DNA from: an uncultured Lachnospiraceae bacterium
Lineage (GTDB): Bacteria; Bacillota; Clostridia; Lachnospirales; Lachnospiraceae
Assembly (NCBI GenBank): GCA_937965795.1
Contig: CALCMD010000069.1
Location: forward strand, 1 to 47,088
Length of the DNA: 47,088 nt
Direction: 5' to 3'
The notes beneath the pieces were generated by a model. That model saw nothing but the letters and a program-made list of their open reading frames with translations, was not told the origin of the DNA and ran no database searches. Within the stretch, counting starts at the first letter, position 1, and each line of letters starts with the position of its first letter. Positions 39,571 through 47,088 of this stretch are shown piece after piece. Both the position numbers and the translations under genes were made by a program.

Positions 39571-41378
39571 GAAGCTACCTGAGCTTAATCCCAATCTCCG
39601 CCAGGGTACGGCGCCGTCAGAACCGCATGACGCTTCTGTGCATTATCTTTGCCGTATTCTTAGTGACGGCTGTATTCAGTATGGCAGATATGGAAATGCG
39701 TATGGAAATGGCGAGGCTTACAGAAAAACACAGCCAGGAATTTACATTTCAGACTCTTATGGATACGAACATGGGACAGAATCTTTTTCTGATTGCGGGA
39801 GCGTTGTTTGTATTGATACTGATTGCCGGTGTGCTGATGATTTCAGGCAGCATCAACAGTACGGTAGCCCAGCGGACAAAGTTTTTTGGGATGATGCGCT
39901 GCCTTGGCATGAGCCGTCAGCAGCTTGCCCGTTTTGTGAAGCTGGAGGCTCTTAACTGGTGTAAGATCGCTATTCCGATTGGCGTTATATTGGGAATAGG
40001 CAGCACATGGATATTGTGTGCAATTCTAAGGCTTGTTGTCAAAGAGGAATTTGCCACCATTCCCCTTTTTGGAATCAGCCTGATCGGTATTATCAGCGGC
40101 ATTATAATGGGAACGGCCACGGTACTGCTTGCGGCCAGAGCTCCTGCAAAACGTGCGGCTAAGGTATCGCCAATTTTGGCAGTTTCAGGAAATTCGGATG
40201 AAGCAAAAAAAGTTTGCCGGGGTGTCCGTACAGGACTCTTATCGATTGACATTTCCCTTGGAATCCATCATGCAAGGGAAGCAAAGAAGAATCTTTTCTT
40301 AATGACCGGCTCCTTCGCCCTAAGTATTATTCTGTTTCTGACCTTTACTGTTTTGCTGGATTTTGTGGGTTATCTGCTGCCGCAGTCCGCCAGCGCTTCT
40401 GATATCAATATTATCAGTGCAGACGGCTCCAACAGCATTCCCTGTGAATTCATAGATACTGTCCGGGATGTGAACGGTGTGGACAATATATTCGGGCGGC
40501 GCAGCTTATTTGATGTTTCGGCAGCGCTTGGTCGGAATCGCTCGTCAACAACGGTTGATTTGATTTCTTACGGAGATTTTGATCTGGAGGCTCTGAAAAA
40601 AGACCATATGCTGAAAAAAGGCAGCGATCTTTCGAAAGTCTGCGGAGATAACGATGGAGCGCTTATCATTTGTGATGAAAATACGCCGCTTGCAATCGGT
40701 GATTCCGTGCAGATGCAAGGGACAGAATTGACGATTGCAGGCATGCTAAAATATGATATTTTCAGTGAAGACGGATTTTCCCACGGAAAAATATCAGTAA
40801 TTGTATCTGATGAAACCTTTACACGTCTTACCAGTATCACTGATTATTCTATGATTTTGGTACAAGCCGCGTCTGATATGACGGATACAGATGTTGCTGC
40901 TATCTAGGATATGCTGGGTGAAAACGGTATCCTGAAAGATCAGAGGGATCAGAGCACCTTAGGTACGTATATTGCATTTGTAGTATGTGTTTATGGCTTT
41001 TTAGCAATCATTGCGTTGGTTACCGTATTAAATATTATGAACAGTATTTCCTTAAGCGTATCTGGGAGAATGAAACAATATGGGGCGATGCGTGCCGTAG
41101 GAATGGATGGCCGGCAGATCACAAAAATGATTTCCGCCGAGGCTGTCACTTATACTCTGTTCGGCTGTGTGATTGGATGTATTTTAGGACTTGCCATTGG
41201 AAAGGTGCTTTTTGATATTCTGATTCGGGGTCATTTTGCCTATGCCGTCTGGACATTGCCCGTTTCACGGCTTCTGATCGTGGCAGTATTTGTCCTGGCG
41301 GCGACATTCGCCGCGATTTACGCACCGTCCAAGAGAATCCGTAATATGGCGGTGACAGAAACAATCAATGAATTGTAA
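39567..41378 (+). pseudogene. FtsX-type ABC permease interrupted by an in-frame TAG
   Basis: Read through, this is a 603-residue permease with two FtsX units and about eight membrane segments (near 20-40, 75-97, 130-150, 165-185, 250-275, 475-500, 525-545 and 565-585) and an outer domain at about 280-465. A TAG at 40905-40907 stops it after VAAI, with the same frame continuing as DMLGENGILKDQ and then a good second FtsX unit. A single C-to-T change from CAG (Gln) would explain it. The first half alone lacks the last three segments, so the transporter is probably broken unless the codon is read through or is a sequencing error. The ATG overlaps the ATPase stop. Confidence 0.8.
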
Positions 41379-41408
41379 AAGAAAAACAGGTCTAGGAGAC
41401 AGATACAG

Positions 41409-41452
41409 TGCGTACAGCCTTGAAATGTTTCAGGACTGTACGCAAATTTTTA
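41409..41452 (+). terminator. Terminator after the permease gene
   Basis: The outer arms TGCGTACAG and CTGTACGCA and the inner arms CCTTGAAA and TTTCAGG are followed by ATTTTTA. Confidence 0.75.
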
Positions 41453-41483
41453 TGCAAGCGACAAATGCAAAGGAGCATGTACG

Positions 41484-42017
41484 ATGATACGAAAATTAAT
41501 TTCTGTGGTGATATCTGTTTTGTTGTTGGTTAGCCTTGCCGGATGCGGCACGGATTTAGAAAGCGGTATAAAGAAAGAATTTGAAGACAATAAAGACGGT
41601 ATACGCCAGGAACTCAGTAAATTGTGGGACAGTTTTTTAGAGGAACTCAATGAATGGTCAAATTCCCTGGCCACACATTCCATAACGAAAGACCATGATC
41701 TGATCGGAGACCGGGAAAAAGGTTCCGATGATTATGTCGGAACATATGAGGCCGCCTATACGCAATTTGATGGCGAGGAATACATTTTTGGAGGCACATC
41801 ATTCAAACGCAAGGATGGCAGTGACCTGCACGCAACTTATTCTCTTACGATCCAGTCCGGTGAGGCAACGCTGTATTGGATGGAGGGCGACAACGAAGTT
41901 GTGATCGCAGATGCTTCAGATAAAGGTGTATATGAATTTACAATACATGCAGGGAAAAATTTTATTGTATTGAAAGGCGAAGAATTTACAGGAGATTTAA
42001 GTTTAAAGGTCGAGTAA
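41484..42017 (+). CDS. Putative lipoprotein of unknown function
   Basis: The 177-residue protein has a lipoprotein signal (basic start, hydrophobic core, lipobox LAGC with Cys21) so it should be anchored outside the membrane. A helical charged part (about 30-65) is followed by a beta-rich domain (YVGTYEAAYTQFDGEEYIFG then GTSFKRKDG, and GVYEFTIHAGKNF). No family is recognised. The start follows AAAGGAG. It lies about 100 bases behind the ABC permease on the same strand, after a terminator, so a link to that module is possible but not shown. Confidence 0.75.
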   Translation: MIRKLISVVISVLLLVSLAGCGTDLESGIKKEFEDNKDGIRQELSKLWDSFLEELNEWSNSLATHSITKDHDLIGDREKGSDDYVGTYEAAYTQFDGEEYIFGGTSFKRKDGSDLHATYSLTIQSGEATLYWMEGDNEVVIADASDKGVYEFTIHAGKNFIVLKGEEFTGDLSLKVE

Positions 42018-42293
42018 TGCAGCATGAAATTCTCTTTTTGGTCTGAAATGCTAATTGAAGAGAATGTCTTATATATTTCTTCATAAATAATTTTTAGATA
42101 GTCGTCACGATTGCGATTCGTGGGGCTATTAACCCTTATCGGCACAAGGCCGCGCCAACAACGAAATTTGGTATTCATTAACATGTATTCGGCGGTTCTC
42201 GTGTGGTAAAAGATAGCATTGGAAAGGAAAGATGATTTTTATGAGAGAAAAGAGAAGCAGATTTCATATCTCAACAGATGTGTGTATTCTCAA
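42018..42293. other. Gene-free stretch after the lipoprotein
   Basis: About 275 bases with no convincing gene. The minus strand is open for about 40 codons (NTKFRCWRGLVPIRVNS..) without a ribosome binding site or a recognisable family, and a plus-strand ATG at 42232 opens a frame that runs into the next gene's terminator. It may be decayed sequence. Confidence 0.4.
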
Positions 42294-42321
42294 CTTCCTC
42301 CGGCTTAACAGCCGGAGGAAG
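42294..42321. terminator. Hairpin at the end of the metallophosphoesterase gene
   Basis: The arms CTTCCTCCGGC and GCCGGAGGAAG are perfect, with the minus-strand stop codon in the loop. The T tract is weak. Confidence 0.5.
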
Positions 42322-43207
42322 TCTTTGTATATTCGTCGATACAGATTGGTTCGGCTAGAACCTCTCTGGAAACAAAAAGCGTTCGATCCTTTCTGGTATC
42401 CATCATCCACTTGACGAGTGTCATACAGCGGTGTTCGATTTCAATACACGTTATCCCGCCGGGATGAATGCAGCTTTCTGTATTGCAAAAAGGAGCGTCA
42501 ACGGTTCCGATCATGGGGCGGTGTGTGTGTCCGGTGATTAAAATGTGCCCTTCTTCTTTTGCCCAGTTGGTGAGCTTTTCTTCCGTCCGGCGCTTCCTTT
42601 TGTTGTTTTTCGCAGCGCTGGTAGGGTCTAAAAATCCAAGCCGTTCCGCAGGTCCCCACAGATATCTGACAAGAAAACGGCTTACTTTCCATAAGTCGCT
42701 GTTCAGAATATCCGTTTGATGCCCATGTGTCAGATAAATGTCTTTTTTCTGTTCCTCATCCTTTAGAATGATACCGGAATAAAAGGTGATGCCAGGAAAC
42801 AGCGGAAGCTCCTTTCTTCCGGAAGGAGAAGAATACGTCGTAAAGAATTGGCTTGTTTTAGCCGGATACTTTTTAACCATATCATGGTTTCCATAGAGAA
42901 GATACAGACGTTTCTTCTGATAAAATTTTGAAAGCATCCGGAAAACATTGCTGTGGACTTCCAGAATCTGTTTCATGGAACGGTTTTCCCAGAGTTCATC
43001 CCCGTCTCCCAGTTCGATATACGTATAACCGTGCGCATAGTAATATCGCAGCGCGGCAAAATATAAGTGCTGGTTTTTTAAAAAATTATCATTTGAACTG
43101 CCGTTTCCCCTATGACAATCACTGATTAAAAGATATTTTGAATCTTTTGAAAGCGGCAGGACAAGGGCATTTTGAAAGACTTTTTGCAATCGCTGATTAT
43201 AATTCAT
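42305..43207 (-). CDS. Metallophosphoesterase
   Basis: The 300-residue calcineurin-like phosphoesterase has its motifs in order: ISDCHRG near 29, ELGDGDELWE near 66, LYGNHD near 104, YLTHGHQTD near 160 and ITGHTHRP near 227. The two-metal centre should be functional. The substrate is unknown. No signal peptide is seen, so it is cytoplasmic. Its start overlaps the upstream DUF4474 gene by 11 bases on the same strand, so the two are coupled. It is unrelated in sequence layout to the element-borne phosphoesterase at 548. Confidence 0.85.
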   Translation of the reverse strand: MNYNQRLQKVFQNALVLPLSKDSKYLLISDCHRGNGSSNDNFLKNQHLYFAALRYYYAHGYTYIELGDGDELWENRSMKQILEVHSNVFRMLSKFYQKKRLYLLYGNHDMVKKYPAKTSQFFTTYSSPSGRKELPLFPGITFYSGIILKDEEQKKDIYLTHGHQTDILNSDLWKVSRFLVRYLWGPAERLGFLDPTSAAKNNKRKRRTEEKLTNWAKEEGHILITGHTHRPMIGTVDAPFCNTESCIHPGGITCIEIEHRCMTLVKWMMDTRKDRTLFVSREVLAEPICIDEYTKTSSGC

Positions 43208-44099
43208 ATTTTTTTCTCCATCTTTTTCGCGGCTTTCGTATGGTGATCATTCTCCGGAAAGCGAAAGGCAGGAAATAGTATAAATAGAGAAGGCGGTCAA
43301 TGCTCTGGCAGAAAGGCCGTGTGATTAGGCAATAGATTCTGCAAAACAGGCGGTTCTTCCACTGGGAAATGGCACATCGGATTTTCATGCAATGACGTGG
43401 CTGCGGCACGGCCGGGGCGTCAAAACAGAAAGTTATCGTCTGTTCATCTGTGCAGTATTCGCAAGGGCAGCGGTTATTCCCGGATAAAGCCTCCGTAAAG
43501 GCACACAGCATTTCACAGTCCGGGAATGTAAGGGAGACCGTCATTTGAAGCTCCTCCGGCTCAGAAAACGCTCCCATACAGAACCCGGCCAGCCACCAAT
43601 GGCGTTTAGACAGAGTGAAAAGAAGATGATGTTTTTTATAAAATTTTATGCGGATGGGAAGCATTTCCTGTTCACTGACCGCATGAAAATGAGCATGTGT
43701 TCTCTCATGCGGGGTGAGAATCCTGTCCGACCGGTAGATTCCTACCTCACATCCGGTATTGATTCCGTATTGTCCCTTCCAGATTTCGATTCGCCAGGTG
43801 CTTCCCTGATAGTCGAAAAAGACAGGCTCACAGTCAAATACCATTTGAAAAAAAGGGGCGGTACGGTCAAAAAGTGAACAGTATCCATAAGAACGCTGCC
43901 AGGCGTCTATGCGGGAGACAAAAATATCCTGCTGTAAGTCATAGCAAAATCCCATCGGAGAAATAAGACCGCAGAGAATCCGGCATTTTTCTTCCATACA
44001 TAAACAGCGTATTTTCCGAATGGCACATGGTTTTCGATAGTGATGAAAATAGAAAAACATTATACAAATGATGAGAAAGATACCAATAAAAACATACAT
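43197..44099 (-). CDS. DUF4474-family membrane-anchored protein
   Basis: The 300-residue protein starts with a membrane segment (residues 2-19). A DUF4474 domain follows at about 45-125: ISPMGFCYDLQQDIFVSRID, AWQRSYGYCSLFDRTAPFFQ, MVFDCEPVFFDYQGSTWRIE and IWKGQYGINTGCEVGIYRSD. The rest (130-300) is Cys- and aromatic-rich, with a second hydrophobic stretch near 255-285. The family function is unknown. It forms a two-gene unit with the metallophosphoesterase downstream. Confidence 0.75.
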   Translation of the reverse strand: MYVFIGIFLIICIMFFYFHHYRKPCAIRKIRCLCMEEKCRILCGLISPMGFCYDLQQDIFVSRIDAWQRSYGYCSLFDRTAPFFQMVFDCEPVFFDYQGSTWRIEIWKGQYGINTGCEVGIYRSDRILTPHERTHAHFHAVSEQEMLPIRIKFYKKHHLLFTLSKRHWWLAGFCMGAFSEPEELQMTVSLTFPDCEMLCAFTEALSGNNRCPCEYCTDEQTITFCFDAPAVPQPRHCMKIRCAISQWKNRLFCRIYCLITRPFCQSIDRLLYLYYFLPFAFRRMITIRKPRKRWRKKYEL

Positions 44100-44234
44100 A
44101 ATTTAGATACTCCTGCTTCTTTTTTTATATTGTATGTCTGACAAGTAGTCCGTGACAGTGGAGTCATGAGGAAAATGGAATTGAGAAAATCACAGAAACA
44201 TGATATAATAAATAGCAAGGACAAGGAGGAAAAA

Positions 44235-44699
44235 ATGCAGAATACAACCTTATGTTATATCGAACGGGATGAGAAATATCTGATGCTTCTCAGAAATAAA
44301 AAAGAGACGGATGCAAATAAAAACAAGTGGATCGGTATTGGAGGAAAGTTCGAAGAAGGCGAAAGTCCGGATGAGTGCCTGTTGCGGGAAGTAAAGGAAG
44401 AGACAGGACTGACTTTAAAGGACTATCGTTTTCGGGGAATTGTTACTTTTGTTTCAGACAAATGGGGAACAGAATATATGCACCTGTACACGGCTTCTGA
44501 TTTTACAGGTACGATACAGGAATGTATGGAAGGAGAGCTTCAGTGGATTCCGGTAAAAGATGTGATGAAGCTGAATTTATGGGAAGGAGACCGCATCTTC
44601 GCAAAGCTTCTGGCAGAAGTATCGCCTGTGTTTTCTCTGACGCTGAAATATCAGGGGGATGTGTTGAAAGACAGCAGTCTGAAAGTTTTTCGAAAATAA
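44235..44699 (+). CDS. NUDIX hydrolase (MutT/8-oxo-dGTP diphosphatase-like)
   Basis: The 154-residue protein carries a complete NUDIX box, GKFEEGESPDECLLREVKEE then TGL, at residues 38-60. The start MQNTTLCYIERDEKYLMLLR and the C-terminal ELQWIPVKDVMKLNLWEGDR resemble the MutT/YtkD-like group that cleaves oxidised nucleotides. The ATG at 44235 follows AAGGAGG. Substrate choice is by family only. Confidence 0.88.
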   Translation: MQNTTLCYIERDEKYLMLLRNKKETDANKNKWIGIGGKFEEGESPDECLLREVKEETGLTLKDYRFRGIVTFVSDKWGTEYMHLYTASDFTGTIQECMEGELQWIPVKDVMKLNLWEGDRIFAKLLAEVSPVFSLTLKYQGDVLKDSSLKVFRK

Positions 44700-44717
44700 A
44701 AGAGAGGGGGATAGAAA

Positions 44718-45119
44718 ATGAATGGAAACATAAATCAGGGAAAAATTCTTCTTTTTATGCCGGACAGGCAGAAAAAAGAAAAAATTCTGGAATTGTGCAG
44801 AAAACGGAACCTGCATTTGCAGGAAATTTCTTACGATCAGATTCATACGCCAATCCTGGAACTTGTAGAAACTGCGGGCAAGAAGCAGAGAAAGCCGGAG
44901 ACAGCGCCAATCTTTTCTGTTATGCCGGAGCTTTTGATTTTCTGCAAAATGGCGGACGGGCAGTTGGATGATTTTTTGAAGAGCTACCGCGAAGCGGGGA
45001 TTGCCCCGATTCATCTGAAAGCAGTTCTTACGCCTTATAATCTCACATGGACGTCCTTTGAACTGGCAGAAGAACTGCGAAAGGAACGGGAAGAAATCTT
45101 AAGAAGAAAGCAGAAATAA
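44718..45119 (+). CDS. DUF3783-family protein
   Basis: The 133-residue protein matches the DUF3783 pattern: ILLFMPDRQKKEKILELCRK at the start, PELLIFCKMADGQLDDFLKS near 75 and PIHLKAVLTPYNLTWTSFEL near 97, ending in a charged helix. The function is unknown. No signal peptide or membrane segment is present. It lies 18 bases after the NUDIX gene with an AGAGAGGGGG site, so the pair is probably cotranscribed. Confidence 0.8.
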   Translation: MNGNINQGKILLFMPDRQKKEKILELCRKRNLHLQEISYDQIHTPILELVETAGKKQRKPETAPIFSVMPELLIFCKMADGQLDDFLKSYREAGIAPIHLKAVLTPYNLTWTSFELAEELRKEREEILRRKQK

Positions 45120-45146
45120 GAAATTTGCGAATACTGCAAAAAACGC

Positions 45147-45175
45147 TTGACGCAGCAGGTCTATAGTTATAGAAT
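45147..45175 (+). promoter_or_regulatory. Promoter of the blaI-blaR1-like pair
   Basis: TTGACG at 45147 and TAGAAT at 45170 with a 17-base spacer. The first operator arm covers the -10 box. Confidence 0.75.
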
Positions 45176-45203
45176 GAAGTTAAGTCTATAACTATAGACC
45201 TGC
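45155..45203. promoter_or_regulatory. BlaI-type operator: perfect 19-bp inverted repeat
   Basis: GCAGGTCTATAGTTATAGA (45155-45173) and its exact reverse complement (45185-45203) stand 11 bases apart. Each arm contains a smaller dyad (CTATAGTTATAG), so two repressor dimers could bind over and just after the -10 box. This fits autorepression by the adjacent BlaI-like protein. Confidence 0.8.
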
Positions 45204-45255
45204 TTCTGCATGTAGAAAAGAAAAAAAAGGCATTTCATAAGAAGAGGAGGGTATC

Positions 45256-45615
45256 ATGGAATATTTGAAATTATGCGACAGTGATTATCGGTTTATGATG
45301 GTCGTGTGGAGCCATGCTCCGGTGAAATCGGGAGAATTGGCGGCGCTGTGCCTGAAGGAACTTGGATGGAAGAAATCGACGACTTATACGACCATTAAAA
45401 AGCTTTGCGAAAAGGGATATATTAAAAGCGAACAGGCAATCGTATCTGTTCTTATTCCAAGAGAAAAAGTGCAGGCGCAGGAGAGCGACTATTTTATAGA
45501 ACGTACTTTCAGCGGCTCTCTGCCTGGGTTTTTCGCAGCATTCCTGGGAGGAAAAAAGCTGTCAAAGGAAGAAGCGGATGAACTGAGGAAGATGATTGCA
45601 GAACATGAAGAATGA
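45256..45615 (+). CDS. BlaI/MecI/CopY-family repressor
   Basis: The 119-residue protein has the winged-helix DNA-binding part (YRFMMVVWSHAPVKSGELAA then LCLKELGWKKSTTYTTIKKL and CEKGYIKSE) and a dimerisation helix region at the end (SLPGFFAAFLGGKKLSKEEA then DELRKMIAEHEE). In MecI/BlaI the protease cuts an Asn-Phe bond in this region; here the matching place reads Ala-Ala-Phe. The start follows AGGAGGG. It should bind the inverted-repeat operator just upstream and be released by the membrane protein that follows. Confidence 0.9.
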   Translation: MEYLKLCDSDYRFMMVVWSHAPVKSGELAALCLKELGWKKSTTYTTIKKLCEKGYIKSEQAIVSVLIPREKVQAQESDYFIERTFSGSLPGFFAAFLGGKKLSKEEADELRKMIAEHEE

Positions 45616-45627
45616 CGGAGGTAGCGT

Positions 45628-47016
45628 ATGGGAAATTTATTGATCTTGATTTTGAAAATGGGGCTGACGGCGGTTCCGGTCATCCTTGCGGTGTTTTTAC
45701 TCCGGCTGTGTCTGCGCCGCGCTCCGAAAAAGTATTCCTGTCTGCTGTGGGGGATTGTGGGATTTCGGCTTATTTTTCCGTTTTCCGTCTCTTCGACATT
45801 CAGCATTTTCAATCTGGATGTTTTTCAGAATACCGAAATGGGAAGAAATCTTGTGACTCCGGGGCAGTCGTTTCCAAAGCTTTCCGGGTATTTGCCGGAT
45901 ACACAGGGAGGAGCGCTGTACCCAGGCTTGCAGAGCGGCGGGGACTTTCATCAGCTTCTGTTTGGCATTCTTGTGGCAGTCTGGGCGGCCGGAGTCCTGG
46001 TGTTTCTTTCTTATTTTCTGTTTTCATGGCGGCGTATGCGGAAAAAAGTAGAAAAAGCCGTCTGGCTAAGGGATAACATCTGGGAGTGTGAGCAGATCTC
46101 TTCTCCTTTTGTCATGGGAATCTTACAGCCGAAAATCTACATTCCGTTCCACATGGACGAGTCACAGGGCATTCTTCTGATCAGGCATGAGGAAGCGCAT
46201 ATCCGGAGAAAAGACTATCTGGTAAAGATTTTGGCGTATCTGCTGCTGGCAGTCTACTGGTTCCAGCCGCTTGTCTGGGCGGCGTATCTGGCTATGGAAA
46301 GGGATATCGAAATGAGCTGTGACGAGTGGGTGCTGGAATCGCTCGGAATGGACAGGAAAAAAGACTACAGCAGGCTGCTTGTTGCATTTGCGGCAGAAGA
46401 ATCCGGGAAATTTATGTCGGGGATTCCTGGATTTGGCGGAAGCGGAATCAGGGGGCGTATTCGAAATGTCCTGAACTTTCGGCATACCGGACGCCGGACG
46501 GCGGTTTTGTTGGCGCTTCTTTGTATCCTGCTTGCCTGTTTCTTCGGTACAAACGCCAGAGTGGAACATCCTGATTCTGAAAAGTTTACGGATACGGAGA
46601 ATTTTTCGGCAGTCTTTGACGGTGACGCTCCTTCCAACGCTGTTTTTATCGCAGGAAAACCTGCGGCGGGGTGGGATACCGGATTTGCAGAAAAGACTTA
46701 TATCATGCAGAGTTCCAGACCGGAAGAAGAAAGTATTTTTCTACCGCAGCTATGGATAACAGAGAAAGACAGACAATTCAGTTTCGGCTATGACGCTCTG
46801 TCATCCTATATGTCGATAGGAACTTACACGGTAGAGGATGATCTCCTGATAGCAGTTACGAGTGACGGAAAGTATCACTATCAGTTTCAAATCATAGACG
46901 GTTCCACTCTAAAGTTCATTCAGAGCGGTTCTTCTGACGTTTCTCTGACGGATGAAAAATTGGGGATTCCCATAGTAGACGGAGCGGAGTTTACGCTTGC
47001 GGAAATCCGGAAGTGA
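45628..47016 (+). CDS. M56-family BlaR1-like membrane metallopeptidase with non-penicillin-binding sensor
   Basis: The 462-residue protein has four likely membrane segments (near 5-25, 38-55, 115-135 and 288-305). The zinc protease motif HEEAH is near residue 190, with a downstream ERDIEMSCDEWVLE near 228 supplying the third ligand. The outer C-terminal part (about 310-462) is short and beta-rich and has none of the SxxK or KTG motifs of the BlaR1 penicillin sensor. It therefore senses something other than a beta-lactam, or senses differently. It starts 12 bases after the repressor gene behind a GGAGG site. Confidence 0.85.
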   Translation: MGNLLILILKMGLTAVPVILAVFLLRLCLRRAPKKYSCLLWGIVGFRLIFPFSVSSTFSIFNLDVFQNTEMGRNLVTPGQSFPKLSGYLPDTQGGALYPGLQSGGDFHQLLFGILVAVWAAGVLVFLSYFLFSWRRMRKKVEKAVWLRDNIWECEQISSPFVMGILQPKIYIPFHMDESQGILLIRHEEAHIRRKDYLVKILAYLLLAVYWFQPLVWAAYLAMERDIEMSCDEWVLESLGMDRKKDYSRLLVAFAAEESGKFMSGIPGFGGSGIRGRIRNVLNFRHTGRRTAVLLALLCILLACFFGTNARVEHPDSEKFTDTENFSAVFDGDAPSNAVFIAGKPAAGWDTGFAEKTYIMQSSRPEEESIFLPQLWITEKDRQFSFGYDALSSYMSIGTYTVEDDLLIAVTSDGKYHYQFQIIDGSTLKFIQSGSSDVSLTDEKLGIPIVDGAEFTLAEIRK

Positions 47017-47035
47017 GTCTATAATATGACTTATG

Positions 47036-47088
47036 GTAACTATTCAGAACAGGTCGAAGCACTTGCTGCTGAGACCGTGAAAACATGA
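47036..47088 (+). mobile_element. Second MITE-like copy, cut by the window edge
   Basis: It begins GTAACTATTCAG and matches the luxS-leader element (read on the minus strand) at 51 of 53 bases before the window ends. It lies 19 bases after the BlaR1-like gene. The rest of the element, the second terminal repeat and any target duplication are outside the window. Confidence 0.75.

Noticed and set aside
45155..45203. Long inverted repeat as a terminator of the DUF3783 gene
   Set aside because: There is no T tract, and the arms overlap a good promoter ahead of a BlaI-family gene, so an operator explains it better.
1..47088. tRNA, rRNA or phage structural genes
   Set aside because: No cloverleaf, rRNA stretch or capsid/tail-type protein was recognised on either strand.

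Overview
The window reads as chromosome from a spore-forming, low-to-medium GC anaerobic Firmicute, most likely a Lachnospiraceae member (Clostridia). The grounds are a cotJ spore-coat operon, an NfnAB-type electron-bifurcating pair, clostridial families (DUF6472, DUF3783, DUF4474, DUF5662, CotJ, a fused PotCD), strong AGGAGG-type ribosome binding sites, and a Tn4451/Tn1549-style serine recombinase with TnpW. The genus cannot be fixed from the sequence alone. No rRNA, tRNA or CRISPR array was seen.

Bases 1 to about 4390 are mobile DNA in two layers. The right end of an integrative element (GC-rich structured non-coding stretch, metallophosphoesterase, TnpW, frameshifted large serine recombinase) runs into the 3' third of a fic gene near 3289. 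The fic remnant, an acidic hypothetical protein and a ribbon-helix-helix gene then run into a truncated cotJC near 4391. The outer insertion or rearrangement has therefore broken the cotJABC spore-coat operon, leaving cotJA and cotJB whole.

Bases 5.3 to 22 kb are mostly core genes: an FtsW/RodA/SpoVE protein, a secreted DUF5722 protein, gltX, a UvrD-type helicase, a DUF1292 protein, exonuclease III, an ABC-F ATPase, a GH13 protein that lacks its catalytic residues, a DUF5662 protein, luxS, trpS, an RluA-type pseudouridine synthase, an NSS transporter and a repeat-rich coiled-coil protein. A 135-bp MITE-like element with terminal inverted repeats and a direct target repeat sits between luxS and its promoter, so it should form nearly all of the luxS mRNA leader. 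A second copy begins at the right edge of the window.

Bases 22.1 to 27 kb hold a polyamine transport operon (XRE-cupin regulator, potA, potB, fused potC-potD, flavin reductase). Bases 27.2 to 35.5 kb hold a lactonase-pfkB pair, aroC, a LysM protein, DUF6472, nfnA-nfnB, a Dabb protein, rlmH, a maltose/galactoside-type acetyltransferase and a YccF protein.

Bases 35.6 to 42 kb look like a cell-envelope stress module: a long-chain-type polyprenyl diphosphate synthase, a two-component system with an intramembrane-type histidine kinase, an ABC transporter whose FtsX-type permease carries an in-frame TAG, and a lipoprotein. The synthase and the transporter are preceded by nearly the same 50-bp promoter/operator with a TTACAGTAAT palindrome, so they are probably one regulon. 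This is the best candidate for an undescribed system here. The window ends with a metallophosphoesterase/DUF4474 pair, a NUDIX hydrolase, a DUF3783 protein and a BlaI/BlaR1-like pair behind a perfect 19-bp inverted-repeat operator.
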